This document shows, in pieces, positions 33,877-42,843 of a DNA stretch of 64,000 bases (positions within the stretch are counted from its first letter, which is position 1; each line of letters starts with the position of its first letter). This stretch comes from Bacteroidota bacterium. GTDB taxonomy: Bacteria > Bacteroidota > Bacteroidia > Cytophagales > Cyclobacteriaceae. The notes beneath the pieces are model-generated. The model did not search any database and was not told where the DNA came from. It worked only from the letters and a program-made list of their open reading frames with translations. The translations under genes and the position numbers were made by a program. The stretch lies in contig JAFDYT010000008.1 in assembly GCA_018266055.1 (NCBI GenBank), positions 481,357 through 545,356 on the forward strand. Direction: 5' to 3'.

Positions 33877-36800
33877 ATGAGTGAAGAACTACTAAAAGCA
33901 ATAATTCAGTTTTTTGCCATCGTGGCGAAGGAGCGCATCACCGAAGATGAGCGCACGATCATCAAAGAATTTCTTTCCCTCCATCTCAACCAGGATGGCC
34001 TGCGGTATTACCTCACGCTCTTCGACGATTTTTGCAAAATAAATAAAAGAGCGAATTCACAACTGGCCAATGTGGATGAAGCCACTCAGGAGTTTGTTGA
34101 CGACTGGGCGCAGATCATTCAAATAGCACGCAAAGTAAATCAAGCACTCACCATGCAGCAGAAGGCGGTGCTGGTGATCAAGATTATTGAACTCGTCTTT
34201 GCTGGCGAAGAATTGTCAGAGCGTCAAAGCAATTTGATCTTTTACATTGGAGAAGCGCTGAAAATTCCACCGAAAGATTTTCGCGCCATGCGGGCATTCG
34301 TACTCGGCCACGACGCCGACGAACTTGACTCCAAGAATATTCTGATCATCGACGAAGGGCCTAGTCCTGAAAAGCACCAGGGGCCGCATCTGGTGGCAAA
34401 GAATATTTCCGGAATGATCGCCATTCTCCGGCTTACCGACATTGAAACCTATTTCATTAAATACCTGGGGATAACCCCACTATATCTCAACAGCCTACCG
34501 CTGAAGTCGCGCCGTGTGGATGTGTTCCCTACAGGAAGTACAATCCGCGGTTCTAAGATCGAGCCAATTTATTACAGCGATGTAGTCGGTAAGTTTCTAT
34601 TTGAGATGAGCGACACCAAGATCAGTTTTGAAGCCGATCACGTCTTTTATCATTTCAAAAGCGGCCGCGCCGGTCTGCAAAACATCAGCCTCGCCGAGAC
34701 TGGCGGGAAGCTGATCGGTATTATGGGCGGCAGCGGCTCAGGCAAATCTACGCTTCTCAGCGTCATGAATGGCTCTGAGAAACCATCGAGTGGGAGAGTG
34801 CTCATCAATGGCATTAACATTCACGAACGCCCACACGATGTGGAAGGCGTTATCGGCTTTATCCCTCAGGATGACTTGCTGATGGAAGATCTCACCGTGT
34901 ACGAGAACTTGTATTATTCAGCGCGGCTATGCTTCGGGCATTACTCGCACGAGGAGATTGTGAAGACCGTAGATCGCGTACTCACTAATCTTGGACTCGC
35001 TGAAATAAAAGATTTGCGTGTGGGTTCGCCGTTACTCAAAACCATCAGCGGTGGTCAACGCAAGCGGCTCAATATTGGCCTCGAACTTTTGCGCGAGCCT
35101 ACCATTCTCTTTGTCGATGAACCAACGTCCGGATTGTCGTCGCGCGATTCTGAAAACATCATGGATTTGCTGAAGGAGTTGACGCTTCGAGGCAAGATGA
35201 TTTTTGTGGTGATTCACCAACCTTCGTCCGATATCTTCAAGATGTTTGATGCCCTCTTGATTTTGGATGTCGGTGGATTCCAAATTTATTACGGCAATCC
35301 GGTTGAGTCGGTCAATTATTTTCAGGAGATCATCAACGCCGCCAATAAAACTCCGGGTGCATGCCCCGAATGCGGAAATATCAATCCGGAACAGATTTTT
35401 AATATCATCGAGACGCGAGTCGTCAATGAATACGGCCGCTTCACGCATACGCGAAAGGTGTCGCCGGGTCAATGGTATCAGTTCTTCAAAAAGAAAATTA
35501 AGATACCGAAGATTCAGGAAGTAACTGAGTCGCTGCCGGCGGTACAGAAAATACCGAACTGGTTTCAACAATTGTTGGTATTCATTCAACGCGACGTGAA
35601 GTCGAAGTTTGCCAATCGCCAGTACATCAAAGTGAACTTAATTCTAACACCGCTGCTCGCTTTGTTTATCGGATACTTTGTGAAATACTACGATGCCATT
35701 GGTGTTGAAAATCCGAAGTACACCTTTTTCGACAATGCGAATATCCCTGTTTACTTTTTCATGAGTATTGTGGTAGCACTGTTTGTCGGACTGATTGTAA
35801 GCGCAGAAGAAATTTTCAGAGACAGGAAAATTCTGAAGCGAGAAAAATTTCTTCACCTGAGCCGCAGCAGTTATTTCGTTTCTAAGATTGTCATCCTGTT
35901 TGCCCTTTCCGCATTGCAAACGATCAGTTTTGTATTGGTAGGCAATGCGCTCCTCGAAATTCCGCCCGGCGAAGTGCGCTATTGGCTGATTTTATTTTCG
36001 TGTTCGTGTTTTGCCAATTTATTGGGATTGAATATTTCGTCGGCATTTGACTCCGCAGTGACAATTTATGTGTTGATTCCTATTCTCATCATCCCTCAAT
36101 TGTTGCTGAGCGGTGTGGTAATCAGCTTCGACAAATTCAATCCCGGCGTGGGCCGCCCGAACGGCATCCCATTACTTGGTGAGATGATGGCGTCGCGCTG
36201 GGCGTTTGAGGCCTACATGGTCACGCAGTTCAAAGACAACCCGCTCGAAAAGCAATTTTATCACCTCGATCAGAAAAAAGCGATCGCCGAATACAAACGC
36301 GGGTATTACATTCCCACGCTTGAGTCGAAGCTGTCTTTTGTGATCCATCATCCGGAAGGCTGGCGCAATACCAGCGACGAAAATAAAGTGAAGAAGGCAT
36401 TGGACTTGCTGCGCGGCGAACTCGGGCATGAAGCAAGTATTGTAAACAAAACAATTCCCGAAATTGAACAATTGGCCGCAGGAAAATTCGACTCGTCGGT
36501 GTACAAAAAGACGAATCAATTCATCAAAGTGCTAAAAGACTATTACAACCTTCGCAGCCGCCATGCACAGGAAGACAAGGATAAACTCATGCTCAGCCTT
36601 ACCGACGGGGATGAAAAGAAAGCCGCCTTTGAAAAACTGAAGTTGAAATACCAGAATGATGCGGTCACTAAGATGGTAGAGAATACGCAAAGTGCGATGC
36701 GCATTGTAGAGTGGGATGGAGAACTCGTTCAAAAGATTTATCCCATTTACTTCAATGAGCATCGGCCAGATCACTTGCTTGATTTTCGCGACAATTTTTA

Positions 36801-36972
36801 CATTCCGCAAAAGTACTTCCTCAACCAGAAGTTCGACACGCTTTATTTCAACCTGGCGGTCATCTGGTTGATGTGTGGGCTGCTGTACATAACCTTGTAC
36901 TATGAATTGCTGAAAAAAGCCGTTCATGGCTTTGCCATGCGCCGCAAGTACGGCAAGAAGGGACACGGTTAA
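33877..36972 (+). CDS. Large ABC transporter fusion: TerB-like N-terminus, ABCG-type ATPase, membrane domain
   Basis: 1031 residues. Residues ~1-145 form an acidic helical domain (ERITEDERTIIKEFLSLHL) resembling TerB-like domains. The ATPase has Walker A GGSGSGKST (284-292), signature SGGQRKRLN (391-399) and Walker B ILFVDEPTSGL (410-420), of the ABCG/White type. A CPEC pair (C496, C499) lies just after it. Membrane helices begin near 585 (LILTPLLALFIGYFV), and about five more follow, with a ~200-residue soluble stretch inserted before the last helix (near residues 1000-1015). The single-chain layout resembles half-transporters that dimerise. It lies 87 nt after the transglutaminase module on the same strand; a weak stem followed by eight T at 33839-33847 may separate them. 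Substrate unknown. Confidence 0.85.
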   Translation: MSEELLKAIIQFFAIVAKERITEDERTIIKEFLSLHLNQDGLRYYLTLFDDFCKINKRANSQLANVDEATQEFVDDWAQIIQIARKVNQALTMQQKAVLVIKIIELVFAGEELSERQSNLIFYIGEALKIPPKDFRAMRAFVLGHDADELDSKNILIIDEGPSPEKHQGPHLVAKNISGMIAILRLTDIETYFIKYLGITPLYLNSLPLKSRRVDVFPTGSTIRGSKIEPIYYSDVVGKFLFEMSDTKISFEADHVFYHFKSGRAGLQNISLAETGGKLIGIMGGSGSGKSTLLSVMNGSEKPSSGRVLINGINIHERPHDVEGVIGFIPQDDLLMEDLTVYENLYYSARLCFGHYSHEEIVKTVDRVLTNLGLAEIKDLRVGSPLLKTISGGQRKRLNIGLELLREPTILFVDEPTSGLSSRDSENIMDLLKELTLRGKMIFVVIHQPSSDIFKMFDALLILDVGGFQIYYGNPVESVNYFQEIINAANKTPGACPECGNINPEQIFNIIETRVVNEYGRFTHTRKVSPGQWYQFFKKKIKIPKIQEVTESLPAVQKIPNWFQQLLVFIQRDVKSKFANRQYIKVNLILTPLLALFIGYFVKYYDAIGVENPKYTFFDNANIPVYFFMSIVVALFVGLIVSAEEIFRDRKILKREKFLHLSRSSYFVSKIVILFALSALQTISFVLVGNALLEIPPGEVRYWLILFSCSCFANLLGLNISSAFDSAVTIYVLIPILIIPQLLLSGVVISFDKFNPGVGRPNGIPLLGEMMASRWAFEAYMVTQFKDNPLEKQFYHLDQKKAIAEYKRGYYIPTLESKLSFVIHHPEGWRNTSDENKVKKALDLLRGELGHEASIVNKTIPEIEQLAAGKFDSSVYKKTNQFIKVLKDYYNLRSRHAQEDKDKLMLSLTDGDEKKAAFEKLKLKYQNDAVTKMVENTQSAMRIVEWDGELVQKIYPIYFNEHRPDHLLDFRDNFYIPQKYFLNQKFDTLYFNLAVIWLMCGLLYITLYYELLKKAVHGFAMRRKYGKKGHG

Positions 36973-37043
36973 GAATCTCGGGGCGATAATGCCAACTTAT
37001 TCCTACCTTGCAGAATTGTTTTACCTAATAACGACTCTCTGAC

Positions 37044-38276
37044 TTGACGTTTGAAGATTTTCATTTCGATACGAAGTTGCAGGATGGACTTTCGTCGATG
37101 GGGTATGAAAAGCCAACCCCAATTCAAGAACAAGCTATCCCCTTGATTCTTGAGAAGCATGACCTCATCGCCTGCGCACAGACCGGCACAGGAAAGACTG
37201 CGGCGTATCTTCTTCCCATACTTAATAACATTATTCATTCGGATCACCGCCACCTCAATACGCTGATCATCGCACCCACCCGCGAGTTGGTGCAGCAGAT
37301 TGATCAGCAAGTGGAAGGCTTTGCCTACTTCACCGGTGTCAGCTCTATTCCGATATACGGTGGCGGCGACGGCGCTACATGGGATCAGCAGAAGAAGGCG
37401 CTCGAAGCAGGGGTAGATATGATTATCGCTACGCCAGGTCGCCTCATCGCTCAACTGGCTTCCGGTGTCATCGATCTGAAGTATGTGCAGCACCTGGTGC
37501 TCGACGAAGCAGACCGTATGCTCGACATGGGTTTTCATGACGATATCATGCGCATTATTAAAAACCTTCCCGAACACAAACAGACGCTGTTCTTTTCGGC
37601 AACTATGCCGCCGCGCATCCGCTCCCTCGCCAACAAGATTTTGCGTCACCCGAAAGAAGTAAATATCTCGATCTCCAAACCGGCGGAAGGGATCTTGCAG
37701 GAGGCTTACCTTGTGCGCGACGAGCAAAAGGAAAAACTCATCATGCACCTACTGAAGGAAACGAGCTATTCCAGCGTATTGATTTTCGCATCTACTAAAG
37801 ACAATGTAAAGCACCTCGCACGTTTGCTGCCCAAGCTTGGCCTTCCGTCAAAGGCAATTCATTCAGACCTGGAACAAAACGAACGCGAGGAGATTCTCCG
37901 CGAGTTTAAGAACAAACAACTGCGCTTCCTTATCGGAACGGATGTTCTCTCTCGTGGTATCGATGTGGATGGTATTGGGCTGGTCATCAACTATGATGTG
38001 CCGCCCGATCCGGAAGATTACATTCACCGCATCGGCCGCACCGCGCGGGCCGAAAGCACTGGTCATGCGATTACCTTTATTAATGAACGAGACCAACGCC
38101 GCTTTTATCAGATTGAAAAACTGATGGAAAGGGAGGTGACTAAAATGCCGTTGCCGGAGGGCATTGGACCGTCGTTTGAATACCAGCCTGAAGGCCACCG
38201 CCACGGAGGAGGAAAAGGCGCAAGACCTACGTCGGGAGGTAAGCGTAAATTCTTTAAGAGAAGGTCGCCGCGCTAG
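37044..38276 (+). CDS. DEAD-box ATP-dependent RNA helicase, RhlE-like
   Basis: 410 residues with a TTG start (37044), the only start giving the full Q motif (FEDFHFDTKLQDGLSSMGYEKPTPIQEQ). Motif I AQTGTGKT is at 45-52, DEAD at 154-157, SAT near 184, and motif VI HRIGRTAR near 331-338. The C-terminal tail is short, basic and Gly-rich (GGGKGARPTSGGKRKFFKRR), typical of RNA-binding RhlE/CsdA-like helicases that unwind RNA during ribosome assembly or cold adaptation. It overlaps the convergent ceramidase-like gene by 4 nt at the stop codons. Confidence 0.93.
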   Translation: MTFEDFHFDTKLQDGLSSMGYEKPTPIQEQAIPLILEKHDLIACAQTGTGKTAAYLLPILNNIIHSDHRHLNTLIIAPTRELVQQIDQQVEGFAYFTGVSSIPIYGGGDGATWDQQKKALEAGVDMIIATPGRLIAQLASGVIDLKYVQHLVLDEADRMLDMGFHDDIMRIIKNLPEHKQTLFFSATMPPRIRSLANKILRHPKEVNISISKPAEGILQEAYLVRDEQKEKLIMHLLKETSYSSVLIFASTKDNVKHLARLLPKLGLPSKAIHSDLEQNEREEILREFKNKQLRFLIGTDVLSRGIDVDGIGLVINYDVPPDPEDYIHRIGRTARAESTGHAITFINERDQRRFYQIEKLMEREVTKMPLPEGIGPSFEYQPEGHRHGGGKGARPTSGGKRKFFKRRSPR

Positions 38277-39604
38277 TGCCGCTCTTTTTCTATGATCTTC
38301 TGCACAATCGTTGAAAAGTAATTTCCATAGTGTGGCCCAACCCAGTTCATGGCCATGATTTCTTCCTGCTCTGAGTGGCCAAAGTGATCGTCGTAGGTGA
38401 TGTAGCCTACATAGTCGCCGTTGAAGCTGGTGATGACAAGCTTATTCCCGGATTTTTCGGCGAGCGCTCCGAGGTGGTCGCGCACAAAAATTTCTCCTGA
38501 GAAATCGCAGGGTGCTCCAATGAAAATCAGATTGCCAATTTTCATGTAACGGATATCGCCTTTTAGTTTTCTGAACAACCCCCGGAAAACCCAGTCGCGC
38601 ACTTTGTACTCTTGCAGCACATGCAATTGCGAAGGGCCAAAATCAATGGGGAGGACGCCGGTAGCAATGGTGGAATCCTTTACGGGATTAGCTGGCGCCA
38701 ATCTGATTTTCTGATAGAGCCTGGCACCAAGACTGTCGCACATGGCAAACTGTGTGTCGGGAATTCCTTTTACGCGGTGACTTCCCATCATGCCTCCGGC
38801 AAACATAGCAAAGCGATAGTCGTGAAGTTCTGCACTGCGGATAAGCGCACCGGGATAATCGCCTGAGAGCGCGCGACTCAAGTGACTGATGTTGGTAGGA
38901 TGGGCGCTGTAGGTGGCAAACAATCCACGCGACCCGTCGGCGAGATGGATTTGTAGTCCGCGGATTATTCCATCCGTCTGTCCGTGCTCTGGATCGAGCC
39001 GATTTTCCACCCACTCGCCTGCATCGGCTTCAAAGTAGTTGAGCGTAGCAGCTTGCAGGTGATTCGTCAGTGAATCCATCGAGGCGGTAACCCGATGCGC
39101 AAGACTGTCGAGCCATTCTTCCTGATAGCTTCCCAGAATTACATTTCCCAGCGTACTGTTATCCCAGCCACCAAGGCTACTATGAGCATGCGAGGCGGTA
39201 AAATAAAGGAAGCGGTTGGCAGAGGAATGTGCGGTAAGTTTTTCTTTCAGCAAAGGAGGGAAGATGAGCAAGTCGGCTGAAATGATAAAGCATGTAATCC
39301 CGCCGTTGTCGATGGCTAAAATTCTTATGAACAGGGAATCATGTACACTTTCAAACTGATAGCGGGGGGCATATCCGGCCATAGGCATGGCCGACCGCGG
39401 GGTGATATTTAGTGTAGCCCAGGCGGCTCTGAGCGGTCCCTTGGCGGGATGAATTTGCGCATGAAAGGTATCTAGCCGGTGAAGTGTAGTTGAGTAGAAT
39501 TGCTTTTCCGTAAGGGGAGTGTTGTCGATGGGGCCAATGAGGGCAATGCCCAGAATGGCTACCGCTACTACTATACCCACAAACCAAACGAAGAGCTTTT
39601 TCAA
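38273..39604 (-). CDS. Neutral/alkaline ceramidase-like hydrolase, membrane-anchored or exported
   Basis: 443 residues. The N-terminus is a single hydrophobic segment (LFVWFVGIVVAVAILGIALIG) that may be a signal anchor. The N-terminal domain of neutral/non-lysosomal ceramidase follows: AWATLNITPRSAMPMAGY, the zinc-site segment YFTASHAHSSLGGWDN, ATYSAHPTNIS and LSGDYPGAL. Full ceramidases are longer (about 650-700) and have a C-terminal Ig-like domain; that part is absent, as is common in Bacteroidota paralogs. Likely an amidase acting on lipids or other amide-linked substrates outside the cytoplasm. A -7 box lies 10 nt upstream of the ATG. Confidence 0.82.
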   Translation of the reverse strand: MKKLFVWFVGIVVAVAILGIALIGPIDNTPLTEKQFYSTTLHRLDTFHAQIHPAKGPLRAAWATLNITPRSAMPMAGYAPRYQFESVHDSLFIRILAIDNGGITCFIISADLLIFPPLLKEKLTAHSSANRFLYFTASHAHSSLGGWDNSTLGNVILGSYQEEWLDSLAHRVTASMDSLTNHLQAATLNYFEADAGEWVENRLDPEHGQTDGIIRGLQIHLADGSRGLFATYSAHPTNISHLSRALSGDYPGALIRSAELHDYRFAMFAGGMMGSHRVKGIPDTQFAMCDSLGARLYQKIRLAPANPVKDSTIATGVLPIDFGPSQLHVLQEYKVRDWVFRGLFRKLKGDIRYMKIGNLIFIGAPCDFSGEIFVRDHLGALAEKSGNKLVITSFNGDYVGYITYDDHFGHSEQEEIMAMNWVGPHYGNYFSTIVQKIIEKERH

Positions 39605-39614
39605 TTTTTTTGCG

Positions 39615-39622
39615 CAAAGATA
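39615..39622 (-). promoter_or_regulatory. Bacteroidetes -7 promoter box for the ceramidase-like gene
   Basis: The minus strand reads TATCTTTG, perfect match, ending 10 nt before the ATG at 39604. No -33 TTG at normal spacing. The stretch 39623-39797 beyond it holds no gene or element I can recognise. Confidence 0.4.
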
Positions 39623-39797
39623 GCAGGATTGGCAATTTCAGTGCCAGTTCCGGAGCCTGCCGGTGTGGCCTGCCAGCCGATCGTGTCTTGCCCGGTATTC
39701 CATTGACTAAATTCTACCCGTCCTTAAAACCAGACCATTGGTTTAGGCTTAAAGCGTTGTTTTTAGCCTTTTTTCTGCGTTTTTGAGGTGCAATCAT

Positions 39798-40345
39798 TCT
39801 CTGGTGCTCACCGACAGATGCTTTGAGCGTTTGCACGGATGTCCGGTGAGGGCTGACGGACGATCCGGGAGCGCGTACCGATGCCAGGGGGCGTTGTCCG
39901 GAACCCTCGTTTGGTTGCACGCGACCCTCAGCCGGTTGGACGAAAGGCCGGGTCGGGTAAACGAATGCCTCGTGAAACCGCCTTGATGGTTTTTGCCTCT
40001 TGCCAGGACACCCGTTTAGCCGCACTGATCCCAAGGCGCCCTACACGGAATACCCGTGCGGTCATACGCATGCCCGTTCAAGCTCCCCACTGATTTTACA
40101 TGCTTTCCGCAAGACCCGTTTAGCCGCACACGGCTTCTGTAAAGCTGATCGCGAAAGCGGGGCAGCCGATCGCAATACCCTGAAGTGTTCCTGAGTGCCA
40201 GGATAGGCCCGCGGTTAGTTTCGTTTAACCGCACACGGCATATGGCGGAACAAAGGAATAGTTCAAACCCACCGGATACACAGGAATGCTCCCGCACGAC
40301 CTCGGGCATTTACAGAATGAATTGGATAGCCGCCCCGGCCTTTCT
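39798..40345 (-). repeat. Strongly diverged 21-bp tandem repeat array in a GC-rich gene-free island
   Basis: On the minus strand, from about 39970 down to 39798, the sequence divides without gaps into 21-nt units. Most begin TCCGT, TTCGT, TCGGT, CGCGT or TCTGT; examples are CGCGTGCAACCAAACGAGG, TTCGTCCAACCGGCTGAGG and TCCGTGCAAACGCTCAAAG (first bases shown). Further up, the same core recurs as GTGCGGCTAAACG at 40013-40025 and 40117-40129, GTGCGGTTAAACG at 40222-40234, and GTGCAACCAAACG at 39908-39920, spaced 104-105 nt (five units). Translated on the minus strand the units give a heptad pattern with Ser/Arg/Phe-Val at the start. One 1-nt length change between 40025 and 40117 breaks the frame. 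The span 39605-40461 contains no convincing gene; this is a decayed repeat gene or a non-coding minisatellite. Confidence 0.65.
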
Positions 40346-40461
40346 AAAGCTCTTCCTCATGAATGTGTGAATCGCGCGGCGGAAGGGTGTGCGATCTTGT
40401 TGCAAATTTTGCTCATAGTTTTTTACTTATTGTTACCTTGCGGCGGCAATAATCTTTCTCC

Positions 40462-40875
40462 ATGGAAAAGTTGGTATTTATCATCGAAGACGATCTCGCG
40501 CAGCAGAAGATGCTGCAGTTTCATTTTGAGCAAATGTTAGGTTCGTACGTAGTGCGTTGCTTCGTTCATCCCGAAGAGATGATGACGCACTTGAATGAAA
40601 AACCCTACGCCGTAGTGCTTGATCACTTCTTTGCCGACAGCACGAAGACCGGCCTTGACTACCTTAAATTGTTGAAGAAGAAGCACCCGTCCATTCCAGT
40701 AATCTATTACACCTCACTCAACGACGAAGAGACAAAAGCAAATGCGCTGGCCAATCACGCGGAGCATTTTATTGTCAAAGATCCAGCCTCCCTGGTAAGG
40801 CTTCGTACGGCGCTTGACTCCATTGAGCAGGAGAAAACTAAGAAAGGTTTTTTCGGAAAGTTGTTTGGTAAGTAA
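40462..40875 (+). CDS. Stand-alone response regulator receiver protein
   Basis: 137 residues, essentially only a REC domain. The acidic pocket is E9-D10-D11, the phosphoacceptor is D54 (AVVLDHFF), the conserved Thr/Ser is T84-S85 (YYTS) and the Lys is K106 (FIVKD). The C-terminal tail is short and basic (KKGFFGKLFGK), perhaps a membrane- or nucleic-acid-contacting patch. With no output domain it may work as a CheY-like or phosphorelay intermediate. No histidine kinase is nearby. A possible weak promoter precedes it (TTTG, 22 nt, TACCTTG near 40410-40441), but it misses the -7 consensus. Confidence 0.88.
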   Translation: MEKLVFIIEDDLAQQKMLQFHFEQMLGSYVVRCFVHPEEMMTHLNEKPYAVVLDHFFADSTKTGLDYLKLLKKKHPSIPVIYYTSLNDEETKANALANHAEHFIVKDPASLVRLRTALDSIEQEKTKKGFFGKLFGK

Positions 40876-40896
40876 AACACAGCACAAGTAAGCCGG

Positions 40897-42099
40897 CTAT
40901 TTACAGACCCTGTGAAATAGCTCATCCTCTGTTTTAATATTTAGAGATTTCGCTTTTCTCAGGTCCTGACACGCAGCGTTGGCATCGCCACTCTTTTCGT
41001 AAGCGAGTGCCCTCAGAAAGTAGGCGAGGCCATACTCTGGAGTATGGGTGATGGCGATGGTGTAATCTTCAATGGCTTCTTTCACGCGGTTCATCTCCAT
41101 CATCAGGTCACCACGCTGCACCCAAGTTTTGTCATTATCGTCCTTCAGTTTTATGGATTGGGTGTAATCAGCCAGCGCTCCGTTGAAGTCTTTGAGTTTG
41201 CATTTCAGCATTCCACGGCGTAGCCACAAATCAGCGTCCGATGGATCGTAATGCAGGGCTGATGCATAATCGGCAAGGGCCTTGGTCATATCGCCCTGGG
41301 CGGTGTAGTTGATCGCTCTCGCCGTATAGTAATGAGCGTCGTCAGGGCTTCGCTCAATGGCTTCGGTGAGCAGTCGCTCTACTTCTTTCAGATTTCCCTT
41401 CTTTGCCGAAAGCACTGCAATGTTGTGCCGTGCCAGGCTACCTTCTGCATTGAGTAGTAATGCCTGTTGATAATCCGAAAGCGCACGTGGCGTATCCAGC
41501 ATCGATTGGCGCGCCCAACCCCGGTTGATCCAAAACTCTGCATTCTTGGGGTCCAGATGCACGGCCGAGTCAAGGTACGTTACGGCGCGCGCATAGTTTT
41601 TCATCTTTGTGTCAATTAATCCAAGGTAGTTTAAAATTGATGATGAGATGTTGCTTTGAGTGGACATCACCGGTGTGCCGCCTTCTTTGTCCACCGCAAA
41701 GAAAATCGATTTTGTTTCGGACGGCGGCGTGACCAGTAGTTTCAGAAAATCCTCACGTGCCATCGCCCATTGCTTGTATTGGTAACGGAGCAGCGCGCGC
41801 GAAAACAACGCATCGGTATCGCGGGGGCGGGCCTCCAAGTAAATGTTAAAATCAGTAAGCGCTCCTTTGGAGTCGCCAAGGCTTTCGCGTACCTGCGCTC
41901 GCAGGTAATACGCATCCATAAAGTAGGGATTGAGCCGAAGGCATTCGTTGAGATGCGCCAGCGCTGTCTTGTCCGATTGGGCGTCCATCGCTTCTTCGCC
42001 CTTCTGGAAATAATAATAGGCATCTTTTTTCTGCGAAAGCGCCATTGCAGGCAGCAAAACAAAGACACTAAAAAGAAGGTTGGTGGTAAACCTCTTCAT
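40897..42099 (-). CDS. Exported tetratricopeptide-repeat protein
   Basis: 400 residues. A signal peptide (FTTNLLFSVFVLLPAMALS) is followed by about ten TPR units that start near residue 25 (YYYFQKGEEAMDAQSDKTALAHLNECLRL) and recur as DAYYLRAQVRESLGDSKGALTDF, EFWINRGWARQSMLDTPRALSDY, DLWLRRGMLKCKLKDFNGALADY and GLAYFLRALAYEKSGDANAACQDL. TPR arrays are protein-interaction scaffolds. Export suggests a periplasmic role. It is convergent with the response regulator (21 nt apart) and divergent from the TetR gene. Partner unknown. Confidence 0.88.
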   Translation of the reverse strand: MKRFTTNLLFSVFVLLPAMALSQKKDAYYYFQKGEEAMDAQSDKTALAHLNECLRLNPYFMDAYYLRAQVRESLGDSKGALTDFNIYLEARPRDTDALFSRALLRYQYKQWAMAREDFLKLLVTPPSETKSIFFAVDKEGGTPVMSTQSNISSSILNYLGLIDTKMKNYARAVTYLDSAVHLDPKNAEFWINRGWARQSMLDTPRALSDYQQALLLNAEGSLARHNIAVLSAKKGNLKEVERLLTEAIERSPDDAHYYTARAINYTAQGDMTKALADYASALHYDPSDADLWLRRGMLKCKLKDFNGALADYTQSIKLKDDNDKTWVQRGDLMMEMNRVKEAIEDYTIAITHTPEYGLAYFLRALAYEKSGDANAACQDLRKAKSLNIKTEDELFHRVCK

Positions 42100-42158
42100 A
42101 GGTGGTTAAAAACAGTAGTGAAATGTAACTTAAATAAAAAAAATGTGTTAAGAGATGT

Positions 42159-42833
42159 ATGGAAACTTTAAAAAAGTCAAAATCAGGAAAGAAGTCGGCA
42201 GTAAATGCCGAAGCTATTGAAAATGCCTACCGCGACGCCCTGCTCTCCGAAGGCAAAAGCCCTTCGTCTGTGTTTTCGTTTTGTAAGCACATAGGAATCA
42301 AAGAATCAGAGTTTTATAACTTTTATGCTTCCTTTCAATCCATTGAGAATACCATTTGGCAGCGGTATATCGACAATGTGAAATCCAGGCTTACCGCCGA
42401 TCGCGACTACGCCGGATTTACAGCCCGCGAAAAAATTCTCACCTTTTACTATTCGTTAGTTGAATCGCTTAAATCCGACAGAAGCTTTGTGTTGTTTCTT
42501 CTTAAAACCTGGAAGAATCCAACCATTCAACCCTCGTACCTAAAAGGATTTCACGCTTCTTTCGAAGAATGGGCTAATCGCGTTATTGCCGAAGGCAAAG
42601 CCTCGGGAGAAATTGCGAAACGCCCCTTCGTAGATGAACGCTATCACCACTTGCTGTGGCTGCATTTGCTTTTTGTGTTGCAGTTCTGGAGCCACGACGA
42701 TAGCGCGGATTTTGCCAAGACTGATGCAGCGATTGAGAAATCGGTGAACCTGGCTTTCGACTTGATCGGGAAAGGGATTCTTGACAATGCCCTCGACTTT
42801 GGAAAGTTCCTCTATCAAAATTCCAAAAACTGA
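42159..42833 (+). CDS. TetR-family-like transcriptional regulator
   Basis: 224 residues. The N-terminal ~70 residues show a TetR-type HTH (AIENAYRDALLSEGKSPSSVFSFCKHIGIKESEFYNFYASFQSIENTIWQRY), in which F-Y-N-F-Y replaces the usual LYxHF. The remainder is an all-helical ligand/dimer domain (FTAREKILTFYYSLVESLKSDRSFVLFLLKTW). The basic N-terminal extension (KKSKSGKKS) is notable. It lies 10 nt upstream of an ABC1/AarF kinase gene, an arrangement I recall from other Bacteroidetes. It may control that gene and lipid or quinone metabolism, but this is inference. Confidence 0.8.
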   Translation: METLKKSKSGKKSAVNAEAIENAYRDALLSEGKSPSSVFSFCKHIGIKESEFYNFYASFQSIENTIWQRYIDNVKSRLTADRDYAGFTAREKILTFYYSLVESLKSDRSFVLFLLKTWKNPTIQPSYLKGFHASFEEWANRVIAEGKASGEIAKRPFVDERYHHLLWLHLLFVLQFWSHDDSADFAKTDAAIEKSVNLAFDLIGKGILDNALDFGKFLYQNSKN

Positions 42834-42843
42834 TTTCACGCCG

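Noticed and set aside
39714-40370. Several 60-106-residue ORFs on both strands between the ceramidase-like and response-regulator genes
   Set aside because: They are stop-free frames through the GC-rich 21-bp repeat array; the only ordered pattern is the repeat itself, and a 1-nt change breaks the frame. Reported as a repeat, not as genes.
40410-40441. Promoter for the stand-alone response regulator (TTTG, 22 nt, TACCTTG)
   Set aside because: The -7 part lacks one T of TAnnTTTG; too weak to list separately and only mentioned with the gene.
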